A stretch of DNA of 64,000 nt from Limnoperna fortunei (GCA_944474755.1 OX104112.1:81109756-81173755), one strand, 5' to 3'. Positions 1-11,333 are shown, numbered from the stretch's first letter. The notes: generated by a model from the sequence alone, not told the origin. Translations and numbers: made by a program.

Positions 1-230
1 ACAATGATACATTTCATATAACCAATATTCAGTATTTTATAGCCATTTTCCATGGTCCTCAGTTTCATAAAACTTCTCAAATTCTTTAGTTTTTTACTCA
101 AATGTACATGCAGGTACCACCAATCTGATTAGTAAATATTTAAGTTAAGAATCAGTCGAATAAGCCACTAATTTGAGCCATTTTATGAAACTGTGTGGTT
201 AAGGTGTATGAATCTTTAGTCAAACCTTAC

Positions 231-311
231 CTAATGTTCTAGTAATGATAGGAATGTAAGTCTGACCTGATGGTTCTGTAGGAAGAGCAGTTGGATATCC
301 TGCTGCTATTC
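231..311 (-). CDS. tutl: Turtle/IGSF9-like gene, probable linker exon between FN3-1 and FN3-2
   Basis: Seen: on the minus strand a pyrimidine-rich tract ends in TTTATCAG at 312, followed by 81 open bases and a donor gtaagg (230-225). Read in phase 1 it gives 26 whole codons plus split codons at both ends, including GYPTALPTEPSGQTYIP. Start and end phase are both 1, like the Ig exons of this gene. Known: vertebrate IGSF9 has a Pro/Thr-rich linker between its two FN3 domains. Inference: this is that linker. The alternative is that an upstream ATG (354) starts a signal peptide (MYLTLIIIGLLYLSG) of a separate gene; the acceptor-like tract and matching phase make the linker reading more likely. 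An exon completing FN3-1 (phase 2 to 1) must lie between this one and 1440. Confidence 0.55.
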
Positions 312-357
312 CTGATAAATATAACAAACCAATAATTATTAATGTTAAATACATCAC

Positions 358-557
358 NNNNNNNNNNNNNNNNNNNNNNNNNNNNNNNNNNNNNNNNNNN
401 NNNNNNNNNNNNNNNNNNNNNNNNNNNNNNNNNNNNNNNNNNNNNNNNNNNNNNNNNNNNNNNNNNNNNNNNNNNNNNNNNNNNNNNNNNNNNNNNNNNN
501 NNNNNNNNNNNNNNNNNNNNNNNNNNNNNNNNNNNNNNNNNNNNNNNNNNNNNNNNN
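358..557. other. assembly gap of 200 N
   Basis: Exactly 200 unknown bases, which suggests a placeholder of arbitrary length. The gap lies in the intron space where the second half of FN3-1 of the Turtle-like gene is expected. I found no coding stretch for it in the readable flanks (312-357 and 558-1439). Confidence 0.97.
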
Positions 558-612
558 AACCAATCGATTGTACAATCGTAGGTCATATGATGTTGTGATA
601 ATACAAGTACCC

Positions 613-778
613 TATATGGTACTGTTTATGTTGAAATGTCTTGTCTTTACATGGATCATGACTTTAATATCTTAGAATTCTAATATGACATCCTTATATG
701 GTACTGTTTATGTTGAAATGTCTTGTCTTTACATGGATCATGACTTTAATATCTTAGAATTCTAATATGACATCCTTA
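613..778. repeat. 82-bp tandem duplication
   Basis: Two adjacent, nearly identical copies start at 613 and 695 (TATATGGTACTGTTTATG...) and run to about 778. The identity suggests a recent event. It lies in the intron 3' of the FN3-1 exon, next to the assembly gap. The rest of 779-1439 shows nothing recognisable. Confidence 0.9.
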
Positions 779-1439
779 TAAAATCAAACGATATATTACC
801 AGATATATCCCCACTTTGCATACATGCAATGCAATTGAACGTAACAAGAAGTTTTGTGATGTCACAATATTAACGGCTGAATTTTGAAGTTCTGATTAAA
901 ATAAAAGTCAATAAAAGACATATTCATGGAACGATATGGTAAAATATTCAATAAATGTTTTGGTAAAGTGTATTTTGTCTGCTGCAAGTTGCAAAATTCA
1001 AAGGATTTCTTGACCAAAATTTTTTCATCATGAAATTAGCTGTTAGAATATCATGATTTTGTCATATGTGAATTGTAATAATTCATTCTGGGTATAATAT
1101 TGTACTTATTTACACATGGGATGGGCCTTTATATTTATATTTTCTACCTTGCTATCGTTCTTTAACAAAAATCAAATATAAAAGTTTCTTAAATATTACA
1201 GAATGCTATGGAAAGAATATTAAATTTTTTTTATAGTGCTTAAGAATTTTAAACAAGAAGTCAAAACTGAAATAAAATTCCTTCCATTAAATGTACTACT
1301 GTGTTTGGGTCTTAACAAGTCCATTTATATGAATCCATCACTGATAACAATAAACATTATTGGGTGATATTCAGATAAATGGTCAAGTGAAACAAGCAAC
1401 TTTTATTCAGTGTTAGTGTAAATAGTTATAATACATTAC

Positions 1440-1551
1440 CAGACTATATAGTCTTGGGGACTTCCCCCATTGTAGGCAGGTATCCAGCTAACATAAGCAT
1501 CAAACCAACTTGGAATCACTGTTACATTGTATGGAGCATGAGGTGTAGTAC
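1440..1551 (-). CDS. tutl: Turtle/IGSF9-like gene, exon for first half of FN3-1
   Basis: Seen: acceptor TTTTTGCAG at 1552, 112 open bases, donor gtaatg from 1439; enters in phase 1 and leaves in phase 2, splitting a Trp codon. The peptide runs TTPHAPYNVTVIPSW, then VSWIPAYNGG and QDYIVW. Known: FN3-1 of Drosophila Turtle and vertebrate IGSF9 starts with a similar TxPHxxxN(I/V)(T/S) motif, then W-x-P-(G/A)-(Y/F)-x-GG. The exon covers strands A to C with the B-strand-adjacent Trp. NVT is a potential N-glycosylation site. The intron on its 5' side (1552-2244) shows nothing else. Confidence 0.93.
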
Positions 1552-2244
1552 CTGCAAAAACAATGATGTGGGCCAACAGTAATACATGTGTATGAATGTC
1601 ATCAATGAATTAATGTCTGAAAAAGCTAAAACGTAAAGATGTAATATAATACAGTGATAATTGTTCTCTAATGAATCTCTAGTTGCCTGTCAGTTTAAAA
1701 TATGTCTGCCATTTGTGAACAGTTAATCTACTATAGTTCTTGCAACTTACAACCTTAACCATATACTGAAAATAGCTAAAACATTAAAATAGATGTAATA
1801 AGTATAACATAGTGATAAATGTTCAGTAATGAATCACTAATTGTTTGTCAGTTCAAAATGTCTGCCATTTGTGAACAGGGAATCTACAATAGTTAAAAAA
1901 ACATAAGATTTCAACCATATACTGGGTGTTAATACAACTATTTGTAAGGTCTACTGAAGCAGAATTTAAAAATGGTGTTTCAACTCCAAATCTTCTTTAT
2001 AACATAGTATATTATTATCTTTCTACAGTATTATATTGGAATCTGCTAAAAATATTACTTATGTAATAAGCTGTACAGAAAAGACAGAAATTTATGACAT
2101 ATTTCATGTTCTTCACAAAAAGATTTCATGATAGTAGTCAAACTGACCGATTCATCAGCACTTTTATAATAAATTTGACAAAAATTTTGTAATATTTTGC
2201 TGGTGATGAGGTCATCATTCTCCGCCATATTCTAAGAACCTTAC

Positions 2245-2407
2245 TTTCTACAATGAGTTCTGTTGTTGTGACAATCCTGGTAAAGTCGTTTCTAGCTTCA
2301 CATTCATATATTCCATAATCTTGCTTTTCTATATTAATTATTGTTAAATTTCCACCAGCATCTACTGTAGCTCTACCACCATAATCTAGTACCTGTGTAC
2401 CCGAAAC
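2245..2407 (-). CDS. tutl: Turtle/IGSF9-like gene, exon for second half of Ig5
   Basis: Seen: acceptor ATTTTTAG at 2408, 163 open bases, donor gtaagg from 2244; phase 0 to 1. It encodes the C-terminal half of a C2-type Ig domain: GGNLTIINIEKQDYGIYECE with the D-x-G-x-Y-x-C signature, then TRIVTTTELIVES. The second disulphide Cys is in YECEAR; its partner is in the preceding exon (MPCGAT). NLT is a possible glycosylation site. The Ig5-FN3 boundary reads IVES/TTPHAP, as in the family. Ig5 is the only Ig domain here whose exon is split. Confidence 0.95.
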
Positions 2408-3612
2408 CTAAAAATGTTATGACAAAAAATTGGAAAACTATCTCCTGGGTTAATTTACAATTTCCAATAAGAAACATAAATGTAATTACAAGTGGTATTG
2501 CACAGGCTGGCTATTTTGGTATATGAATGAAATAAAAAAAATTGATCAGCTGTGCAATATTATTTTTTATCAAAAGTCAGTTGTGCAATATCACAATATG
2601 TTAATGTTTTGCACAGGTCACATGACCTATTCTTAGGTCATTAAAATTCCATAGTTCCATAATGGTATCGCTTTTTTTATTTTTTTAAATTGTTATGTAT
2701 TTTCATTAAAATTGAAGGAGGAATATTTCAAATTTCTTAACAGGTAATACTTAATAACCTGGATTGGGTCTGTTTACACTATTCATAAAACCACTTTGCA
2801 GTTTATTAAGGATAATGTCACAACATATTTAATAAAGCCGATCTTTAATTGAGCTCATATCCTTATATCAATGTAAGTAACTGTTTTGTAAATGTATGTG
2901 TAGAGAACAACATTTGTACATACAAAATCATTTGACCATTTGCCAGCAAATCAAAATTTTTGTGAAACTATCAGAGTAATATTAACACATAAACCATACC
3001 AGTATCACCACAAAAACTCAAAATTTCCTGACAAGAAATATGATTGTCTACATTGTACCTAGCTACAATAATGTAGCTCCTTTTTTTTTCTTTATGGACA
3101 TTTTATGCATATAATACGCTATTAAACTGTTTCCCTAAATTGCTACATACTTTTTAATGTCTTTGAAGTTTAACTGATATTTCTACAATGCTAATTCGTA
3201 AGTTTTACACTTTATTCGTAATCATGGCATTGTTGTCAAAATTTGAATTCCGGAAGTGCGTAATTTCTGAATCGATTTGGTAAAAATTCATCCGGATAAA
3301 GTTTTTTCAGTTTTTTGCATTAGCTTGGATCAAATTTTTGCAGACACAATTCTACACTCCACAATTTCAATTTTGTCAACAATGCCATGATTACGAAAAA
3401 GTGTTAAAATTATTTAATTAGACATTGTAGAAATAAAGAAAAAAATAAAAATTGAACATAAATAGCAGTTTAATAGCGGAAAATATGTATACATCTCAAG
3501 AGTGTTTTTGCTCCATTATGAGTAATGGGACCTCTTTGTAGCTCCGTCCATAGAAAAAAAAAGGAGCTACATTATTGTAGCTACATTGTACCCTATAACC
3601 CTGTTCACTTAC
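2408..3612 (-). other. intron between Ig5 exons
   Basis: This 1.2-kb phase-0 intron holds a foldback element (3060-3581). A stretch at about 2570-2660 has the words GTCACATGACCT and ATTAAAAT-CCATAGTTCCAT, which recur loosely at 41510-41560 and suggest an old dispersed repeat. Nothing else was recognised. Confidence 0.7.
3060..3581. mobile_element. foldback MITE-like DNA element with 11-bp target duplication
   Basis: Seen: the ends are inverted copies (AGCTACAATAATGTAGCTCC on the left; its reverse complement on the right, 3563-3582), each followed inward by a T9/A9 run. A second inner inverted pair, around CGTAATCATGGCATTGTTG (3220-3239) and its complement (3380-3400), makes the element foldable over most of its length. 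TACATTGTACC flanks it on both sides (3049-3059 and 3582-3592). No transposase frame is present. Inference: a non-autonomous element; the 9-11 bp duplication would fit a Mutator-like mobiliser. It ends about 31 bp inside the intron from the Ig5a splice donor. Confidence 0.85.
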
Positions 3613-3728
3613 TTTCCTCCATGTTATTTTGGGCTGTGGATCACCTGTTGCACCACAAGGCATCAATACACTTTCACCTGGTCTAACAATGTACCTATCC
3701 TGTGGTCTGACTGTAAAGCGTGGAGGAT
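3613..3728 (-). CDS. tutl: Turtle/IGSF9-like gene, exon for first half of Ig5
   Basis: Seen: acceptor GCTATTTTTAG at 3729, 116 open bases, donor gtaagt from 3612; phase 1 to 0. The peptide starts DPPRFTVRPQDRYIVRPGES and continues MPCGATGDPQPKITWRK, giving the first disulphide Cys and the core Trp of a C2-type Ig domain. Known: Turtle Ig5 starts with a similar (P)PAF-x-V/I-x-P motif and has GDPxPxVxWxK. The open frame runs on past the donor to 3496 through the foldback element, but the consensus donor and the next exon show that this read-through is not coding. Confidence 0.95.
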
Positions 3729-4592
3729 CTAAAAATAGCACAATACCTCATCAAAACATTCAAACATCTGCATTTCCATTCTGTTAGGTTCTTATTAAAT
3801 TTTCATTACCAAAGATACATGGAAATTAATTATGTCAATTTATACATCAATATAGTTTAGCTTACAATAATGTTTTAAACTCAGGAGTTTTTCTTGATAA
3901 CCAACTAAAAATGTTTCTAATAATATCAAACTAAATTTACTTAATCTTACATCAGTTAATCCTAATAAGACACAGGAAGTACTGTACATATGTTATTTGT
4001 TTGTTCTTTGCATTGTATGTTTCTTGACATATCTAATACTCCTGTTAGTTCTTTGCATTGTATGTTTGGTATACAACTTCTATGTGTGTTATTAAATAAA
4101 TAATTAAAGCAATCAACTTTGTGTTCAAACTAATTTATATTTTGTTTTTGTCGATTTATACGTCCAGAACACAAAAGCAAGCCAAGCAAATAAAATTATT
4201 AAATTAATTTATTAAGTTTGTTAGAAAAAAAACCTCAAAAAACTATATTTTATTTTATAGTTGTAACCTTACATAGATATATAGCACACAAATTACACAT
4301 CAATTCTTCAAGGTCCCATTTAAGTAACACAATTGTAATACTCCAAGGCTGACATGTGTAAATACAGGTAAAATAAAACATAACCAACTGACACCGGTAA
4401 ATTTCTCTACAATAGGATACTTTTACATGTACTTGTCGACATGTAATTTGATGTATGACAAGAGAGATAACTCTATCACATGTTTATAAATACAGTAACA
4501 AACTCTGCATGAAGAAATGAAAAAAAAATGCAGTTTCCTATGCTGTGAGGAAAACAAAGAAAGTATTACAAAAAGTTAAAAAATTTACGTAC
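3729..4592 (-). other. intron between Ig4 and Ig5 exons
   Basis: 864-bp phase-1 intron. It is AT-rich. I see no repeat array or mobile element in it. Confidence 0.85.
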
Positions 4593-4868
4593 CTCTAACA
4601 ATAACCTGCACTAAAGGTGATGTCTGACCATGACCTACAGAACTGACAGGAAGACAACTATAACTGCCCTCGTCACTTTTCTTTACAACATATATCAAAA
4701 GTGATCCATTAGCCAATTGGGTGATGTGTCCAAACTGTACAACTTTGTTATCTTTAGTCCATATAATCTCAGAAACTGGTGGATTAGCATCTACTAAACA
4801 ATCTAATCGTTCTGTAAATCCTAAAGCCCATACTAAAATATTTGGCATACTCAAAATTCTTGGAAGAT
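4593..4868 (-). CDS. tutl: Turtle/IGSF9-like gene, Ig4 exon
   Basis: Seen: acceptor TTTCTACAG at 4869, 276 open bases, donor gtacgt from 4592; phase 1 to 1, one whole Ig domain. Landmarks are ERLDCLVDANPPVSEIIWTK (first Cys and core Trp), LANGSLLIYVVKKSDEGSYS followed by CLPVSSVGHG (second Cys, D-x-G-x-Y-x-C) and the end VQVIVRG. Known: Ig4 of Turtle/IGSF9 has the same ANPP..xVxWTKD and S-C-x-P-x-(N/S)-x-x-G pattern. NGS is a possible glycosylation site. The split codon at the 5' junction gives Tyr (NVT-Y-LP), matching the LTVxYPA boundary of the family. Confidence 0.96.
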
Positions 4869-6104
4869 CTGTAGAAATAATAATACATTCATCAAAATAT
4901 TTACTAAGTTTTTATACCCGTTATTGTACAGAAACTTTATGAATACATATCAATGTACATTACTAGTGGAAATGAGTATCGTGTTAGCATGTATGTCATT
5001 GGAAATCGAGAGTCTATCAGTTACTAACACAGTAAAATAAAATTGATCTTCCTAAAAGAGTACAAAAATATCATGGTAACAGTTATTAATAACAAAATTA
5101 GTTTTTCCATTGGTGTTCAAGTTCAAGCTATCTAGTTTTATCAGGATAGAAAGCCCAAGTGAGAAATCCTATGGGGAAACTGGTGAAAGTAAAACAAGAA
5201 ATCAAAGTGAAATATAAGGTTATGAATATTGGTTATAATTTCTTGTATAGATTGGTCAGATCTGGATTTGTTTTTTGCCACAGACCAACGCTGGGGTTCT
5301 ACATTTATAGTGCCAGGACATAACAATATCTCCCTGTTGTTAGACAGTGGCCTTACTGACATAAACTCTTTAGGAAAGCAGTTCAGTTTTACCTATAATA
5401 ATGGGTAATAAACTCATGAACTGTAAAGTTCAAGGACAGCATACATCTAACTATAGCATCCTCGCAGTCAATATAATATGTCTGTGCAATCATTATTTTA
5501 AAGCAAAATGATTCATGTGTCATTTTGATTGGTAGGTTAACCTTTTCTGTTGAATGAATGAGTTGTACTGATGCAACTACTAGACAGATCAAAGTTTAAC
5601 CCATGGAGAATTTGGTAGGCAAATTTTCTGTTTCTTTCATACTGGTTCCCTGGGAAATACCTTAAGCAGGCCCATTTTCATGTAGGGAATTGCTGTGTTT
5701 CTTGGATTTCTAGATACATGTATCCACATAGATAAAATTGAAGATATTCCCAAAGTGGTTTAAACAAGCCACTAGTGCAATCTAAACTGTAGGCTGGTGA
5801 AGTTCAACTCTATACATTTTGGCATTTGAAAATTAGACATTAAGTAACCAAAAAACTAAAAAGCTTTCTGCAAAAGATGTTGTTTTTTTTACTGTGTTTG
5901 TTTATCTTTACAATATTATAAATAATAAATATTTTATTAGCAAATGCATTTTTAAGATATTTTTGACTGGTCCAATTTTCCAGGCCAGTTGAAATGCACA
6001 AGTCCCACTTAACACATTTTGCAATATCAATTGCATTTAAAGTTTGGCTGATTCATGCTAAATTTTTTTTATCTTTTGAGATAATAATGTACATATGATC
6101 ATAC
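4869..6104 (-). other. intron between Ig3 and Ig4 exons
   Basis: 1236-bp phase-1 intron. Short open frames at 5141-5362 and 5389-5592 resemble nothing I know. No repeat or element recognised. Confidence 0.8.
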
Positions 6105-6392
6105 ATGTGACGTTGAGAAAAGCAGCTGCCTCAGGGTCCTGTCCAACTCCGTTACTTGGTCTGCAGTAATACCAGCCCATGTCATCCTTATTTACTGAGG
6201 ACAATACCAGCGTTCCATCTACCTGGATGTACATCCTCTGACCGTAACCTGGGTAAGTGTTAATGTTACGATCATTAAAATACCAACGATATGTAATGTT
6301 ATTAGGAAAGGCATCGGCTCCACATTGTAGTGTAACTCTCTGACCCTGTACAGCCGTTGTATTGGACGGGGGATACAGTATGTATGCTGCAC
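6105..6392 (-). CDS. tutl: Turtle/IGSF9-like gene, Ig3 exon
   Basis: Seen: acceptor TTATTTTCAG at 6393, 288 open bases, donor gtatga from 6104; phase 1 to 1. It encodes one Ig domain: YILYPPSNTTAVQGQRVTLQ then CGADAFPNNITYRWYFND (first Cys, core Trp), VDGTLVLSSVNKDDMGWYYC (second Cys) and RPSNGVGQDPEAAAFLNVT. Known: Turtle Ig3 has V/I-x-x-PPxNxT, an A-x-P-x-N-(L/V/I)-T-x-x-W core and a C-x-x-(S/T)-NG ending before A-x-AYL. Potential glycosylation sites are NTT, NIT and NVT. The frame continues upstream of the acceptor with a Met and a hydrophobic run, but the splice junction and phase argue against a start there. Confidence 0.96.
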
Positions 6393-6612
6393 CTGAAAAT
6401 AACAAAGTGATAACCAGTGTTGAACTAAGAATGAAATTCATAACATTAGAAGACAGCAGTCTGAGAATACTATGATCTAATCAGGTGTTATAAACCTCTA
6501 ACTGCCATTAAGTATATTATATATAAACTGTCTAGGGATTTAGCACAATTTTTATTACGCTGGGGCCTGGTCTTTGTTGTTGAAAATATGGACAGCTACA
6601 TATAGATATTTT

Positions 6613-7340
6613 GAACAGATATCCACTAGATAATGTTTACAGCTATCTACTGGATAATCTGAACAGTTACCCACTGTATAATCTGAGCAGATATCCACTG
6701 GATGTGAACAGCTATCCACCGACTCTGAGCAGATATCCACTGGATAATGTTAACAGCTATCTACTGGATAATCTGAACAGTTACCCACTGTATAATCTGA
6801 GCAGATATCAACTGGATGTGAACAGCTATCCACCGACTCTGAGCAGATATCCACTGGATAATGTTAACAGCTATCTACTGGATAATCTGAACAGTTACCC
6901 ACTGTATAATCTGAGCAGATATCCACTGGATGTAAACAGTTATCCACTGACTCTGAACAGATATCCACTGGATAATGTTAACAGCTATCTACTGGATAAT
7001 CTGAACAGTTACCCACTGTATAATCTGAGCAGATATCCACTGGATGTGAACAGCTATCCACCGACTCTGAGCAGATATCCACTGGATAATGTTAACAGCT
7101 ATCTACTGGATAATCTGAACAGCTACCCACTGTATAATCTGAGCAGATATCTACTGGATGTAAACAGCTATCCACTGAATCTGAACTGATATCAACTGGA
7201 TAATGTTAACAGCTATCTACTGGATAATCTGAACAGTTACCCACTGTATAATCTGAGCAGATATCCACTGGATGTGAACAGCTATCCACTGAATCTGAAC
7301 TGATATCCGCTGGATAATCTAAACCCCTATCTGTAAGATA
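6613..7340. repeat. 114-bp higher-order minisatellite, about 6.4 copies
   Basis: Copies start at 6613, 6727, 6841, 6955, 7069, 7183 and 7297, exactly 114 bp apart. Each copy is five related subunits of 24, 24, 24, 21 and 21 bp built on CAG(A/C/T)TATCCACTGGATAA. As 114, 24 and 21 are multiples of three, a 192-codon open frame appears on the plus strand (6611-7189, motif SRYPLDNVNSYLLDNLNSYP). I read it as a non-coding intronic satellite: it is antisense to the host gene and its frame is set only by the repeat length. Confidence 0.93.
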
Positions 7341-8189
7341 ATCTGTTGGAAAATTCTTTTCACCAAAAAATAGCACAGTGCAATGGTCCAGTTATTATAT
7401 GTCTGTCTAATGGCACAAAAGTACATTGTGTTTTCACTGCAGACAATAACCAATACATCTGTAATATGACCAACAACTTAAAAAACAATAAACCTGTATC
7501 AACAGCAAATTTACACTCATTAAATCATCAAAACCATGGCAATTATAATACTGATTACCTAATTTGTTTACTCTGAAATAAAAGCATGCTTAAATGTTCT
7601 GTAACTACTCCATTTAAAGTACCTTTATAGCTATCTAAGTTCATAATAAAAACCATAAAATTCAGAAGACAGAATCAGTTACAGACTTTATTGGACTTAT
7701 TATTAACCCACATATTTTTAAAGCTATAAAAACGCAGTGAGGCTAAATGCTGAATTGATCAAAATACCAAATCTCCAACTGTCATTTTCATAAAGAGAAA
7801 ATATCATTTTCATAATTACTTTTTAACAATAGGAATATATTGCACTGTTTTTTAATATACAGTAAATTAATATTGTAGTGCTTCTTATTTGTCACAGGCG
7901 GATATAGACAAAGATAATGTCTTCACACAGACTTTAAAAGAACATAAAAAAACAGAATTAAATGTAAAGGTCAAGGTATTTTTTCGCCAGCTAGTCTGAT
8001 CTCAGTTATGGATGTGTCAAGCGGTCTTTACAGCTGGTAAACTAAAACAACAGTATTTAAGGAGCTGTAGAGAGCAGAGATTGTGCTGCAGATATTTAAC
8101 AATTGTTGCAAACTGAGTTGTGCTGGTTACATGTAAGTGGAGGAACTAAAATTAATAAATGAAATCAAATGGTGTTTCTTTGTTTGTAC

Positions 8190-8335
8190 ATGCAGCAGGA
8201 CATGTTACAGCTATATTCAGAATGAACACTATGTATTTTTTATTAAGTAACTCTCCCTTAATACTAAAGTGTGATCTGGTACATTAATATGAGCATATCT
8301 AGAGAGAAGTAAAAACTATAAGAATTATACTTACG
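8190..8335 (-). repeat. fragment of a dispersed SINE-like repeat (family D)
   Basis: The words CAGCTATATTCAG, then TACTAAAGTGTGATCTGGTAC and ATATGAG recur in the same order at 34730-34830. The 3'-tail word (AT)ATAGCTG appears reversed, so the copy points to the minus strand. Degenerate and partial. Confidence 0.55.
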
Positions 8336-8350
8336 TCATAAGCATTGTTT

Positions 8351-8465
8351 TTGTCTGTTGGAATAGAGTTTAACGCCACTTTCAGCAATTATCATGAAAT
8401 CCAGTTTATATTGGGAAGAAAGCTGGAGTTCCTAAGGAAAACCTACGACCTTCGCATGTTAACAG
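8351..8465 (-). repeat. 3' fragment of tRNA-derived SINE (family A)
   Basis: On the minus strand this resembles the body and tail of the full SINEs at 37109 and 49250: a decayed CTCC-GGTACT-CGGCTTCCTCC segment, AAACTGGAT, TGCTGAAAGTGGCGTTAAAC. The tRNA head is missing. Confidence 0.65.
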
Positions 8466-8562
8466 GTCCTGAATGTGACAAATTTTAACTAAAAATACCC
8501 ATATAATCCTATAATCCTCAGATATACAAATTATTTGTGTAAATATAACAGATTTTAGTTAC

Positions 8563-8838
8563 CTTCTACAATTAAATCTATTCTTTGGGATACACTTCCA
8601 ATAGTATTGGTAAATATACACGAGTAGGTCCCTCCGTCGGACTGCTGTAGACTTTTGATCTCAACCTGGGTATTGTCTTGGGATATGGTAACACGTGACG
8701 ATGATCTAAGTTCATGGCCATCTTTAGTCCAGTATCCAACGGGTTCTGGTGAGCCGGCCACATTACAGTACAGTACTATTAAAGCTCCTTGAAGTTGTTT
8801 GTACTTACTGGGAGTACTGCTGGTAATCGTAGGTGGCG
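8563..8838 (-). CDS. tutl: Turtle/IGSF9-like gene, Ig2 exon
   Basis: Seen: acceptor TTATGTTGTAG at 8839, 276 open bases, donor gtaact from 8562; phase 1 to 1. It encodes PPTITSSTPSKYKQLQGALI, VLYCNVAGSPEPVGYWTKDG (first Cys, core Trp) and VEIKSLQQSDGGTYSCIFTN (second Cys), ending IDLIVEG. The exon has the same length as the Ig4 exon. Known: Turtle Ig2 starts right after the VNxPP junction. Here the codon split with the Ig1 exon gives NVNT-PPT, which fits. Confidence 0.96.
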
Positions 8839-11333
8839 CTACAACATAAAGGGGTCAGTGGTAACTTCACAAAAATTGATGTTTACTTACCATACTTTTT
8901 AACTTCAACAAAAAAAGAAATATTGTTGGATTGTCTAACATTAAATATTATGGTCCACAACTAAACTTTAAACAACATAATGAACGTTTTTTATTATTAT
9001 TTTTTTTATTTTTGTGTTATTGCGAAGGTTACAGGGAGTAATTGAGTAATTTATTTAGGTCAAATGCTAAAAAATAGGACAACTTAATGTCTTACTACTA
9101 TTAAATCAATGAACTGTGAACAGGACAGGAAATGACCCATTAATCCTACCATCAGAGGGCTATAATCCTCACATTTATTATCCCATCAAAGAACATTTTC
9201 CTTAAATGAAAAAAATATTTCTCCAATCCATTTTGGTCTGTTTGTTTATTTCTTTTTATTTGTCTTTTCAAATAACTTGGAATCACATATATCCATGATA
9301 TACTGGTGACAGTTTAGAGTGAATGTTTGAACAAAATATTAGATAAATTGATTATGAAGATAAATTTTCAAGGTTTATTGATAAAAATACTGCAGTAAGC
9401 TGAATGTTTCTATGTAAACGTTTCCAGATGATATTTGCATTAGTAACACAGGAATTTGAAATTTTTAAATACTACGTTTAAACTGTGATTTTAATCTGAA
9501 ATATTTATTATAGATATTTGTCTTGTGTCAATTTAAAGAAAAGCTGAATTAAAAACACATGAAATCGAGCTTCCATTTAAAGGGGGTAAAGGTTGTTAAG
9601 TCACCTACATTGATAAAAACATATCCATTACAAGTGAAATATCTACATTTTTCATGATCAACTAAAATTTTATCCAAATACCACATTCTCAAACGAGTGA
9701 ATACCAAAAAATAACAGGTGCATCAATAATTTTACACATACAAAATATTTAGTAATTCTGCTAATCACATTTGCAGACAAGTTGATATAAACCTGAGTAT
9801 ATTCATTTGTCAGTAAACTTAAATACACATTGGGATGTGTATTCAGTAAATATTTTGTTTACCTTGAGCAATGGCCTGTAAACAACAATAAGTTGCTATC
9901 CACCACAACAAATAATAACATCTTTTCTCCATACCCCATCCATTTAGGTCAACCTACACTACTCCTAGCAAGAATTTCTAGGTCACTAGATTTACTATGT
10001 GTAACCAGCCATTCATTCAAATTGGGATGATTCTATTTTTGCCTTAAGGGAGGTAATTAAATTGTAGTAAATTACCAAACAAACAAAATGTCATAAATCA
10101 TTAAAACTGGTGCAATAAAGAAACAATAGGCTTAATGATATCAATAAGCACTTTATTTTAATGAACCCCTGGATAAATAAGGTAGATTTCTATAAATAGA
10201 TTGGTTACCTATCCCCCAATAGTTTGATGTTCCAGGTAAAATTTCACCCGAGACCCATTATTTCAATAAAACACACCAAGGAAGTGTAGTACACCTGCCT
10301 TATCAATACATCTGTTCAAACTTTCTTTATAAATTGACAACCTTATTACATTCACTATGTATTCTAAATAATTTGTATATGTCACTAAAAAAAAATGCCA
10401 AAGAAAAAAATTAAAAACAATTGTCTGAATTCAATGTATTTAAATTACAAAGATCCATTTCTTTATGTCTTTTCAGAAATAATGCACACAATTTATGATC
10501 TAGATGTAAAATAAATATATTTAAATTAGTTTCTTCGCCTAAATTAAAAAACGTTACTTGATAGAAACAGATCTTAATCATATGTACAAATGTGCTATAA
10601 TTGCAGCAGATTATTTCTCTGACAGTAAACTGTTGGGGCAGAGACAAATTAACCTTGTATTATATCTAGTTCTGACAAGACTACCATTATAAGAATTCTA
10701 ATATATATGAATCAGTAGAAAAATTTCCCTTATAGAAGAGAAATGTTAATCAAATAAAAATATAATCTTTATATATGTCAGCATAAATAAATAAACAAGC
10801 ATCTTAATATAAAAATATCAAACATGTTTGATGTTCATTTCAACACTTTACTTTTAAAACAATACTGAATACAGTTAAAACACCTGTTTTGCCTACTTAT
10901 AAAGTTAACCACATTTCTTTTGGGCATGAAAAACAAGTACACAAGTTCAAAAGCAAAAAATAAAACAGGAAAAAAGACAGGATAATAAACACAAATGTTT
11001 TATTTCATTTCAAAGGACAAAGAAACATTTCTCTCCAGTTAAATTTTCTTTTATAACTTTTCTGATGACATGAGTAAATAACCAAGTTAGCAAAAACATT
11101 ACTGTCTAATGAAATTAGAAGACCTCAAAGGAAAATTGAAAGTCATGAATATTTCTCATTGTTGAAACACAGCCATAAAATCTGTTATTGTATAACATTA
11201 TATTATTTATTAGATTTAAATTGGACATAAATAAACCATAAAGAGTATAAATTTCTGCAAGGATACATTAACAAACTTATGGAAAGGGAGATTACTCCAA
11301 ATAAAACATTCTGACAAAGTTTGTAGCATCAAC

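Larger units (their letters stand above)
6393..8562 (-). other. intron between Ig2 and Ig3 exons
   Basis: 2.17-kb phase-1 intron. It holds the 114-bp higher-order array (6613-7340) and two SINE-related fragments near its 5' end (8190-8335, 8351-8465). The stretch 7345-8185 has a 76-codon plus-strand frame (7346-7576) without recognisable similarity; nothing else is seen. Confidence 0.8.

Noticed and set aside
231..354. Signal peptide and start codon at 354 of a second minus-strand gene
   Set aside because: The hydrophobic stretch coincides with a pyrimidine-rich splice acceptor, and the 81-bp phase 1-1 remainder fits the expected FN3 linker. Not fully excluded because the upstream sequence is unknown.
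239..586. Frames of 115, 79 and 73 codons across the N gap
   Set aside because: Mostly unknown bases; they have no meaning as coding evidence.
7346..7576. 76-codon frame with several Cys and N-x-T sites
   Set aside because: Antisense to the host gene, no recognisable fold or splice context; length is within chance expectation.
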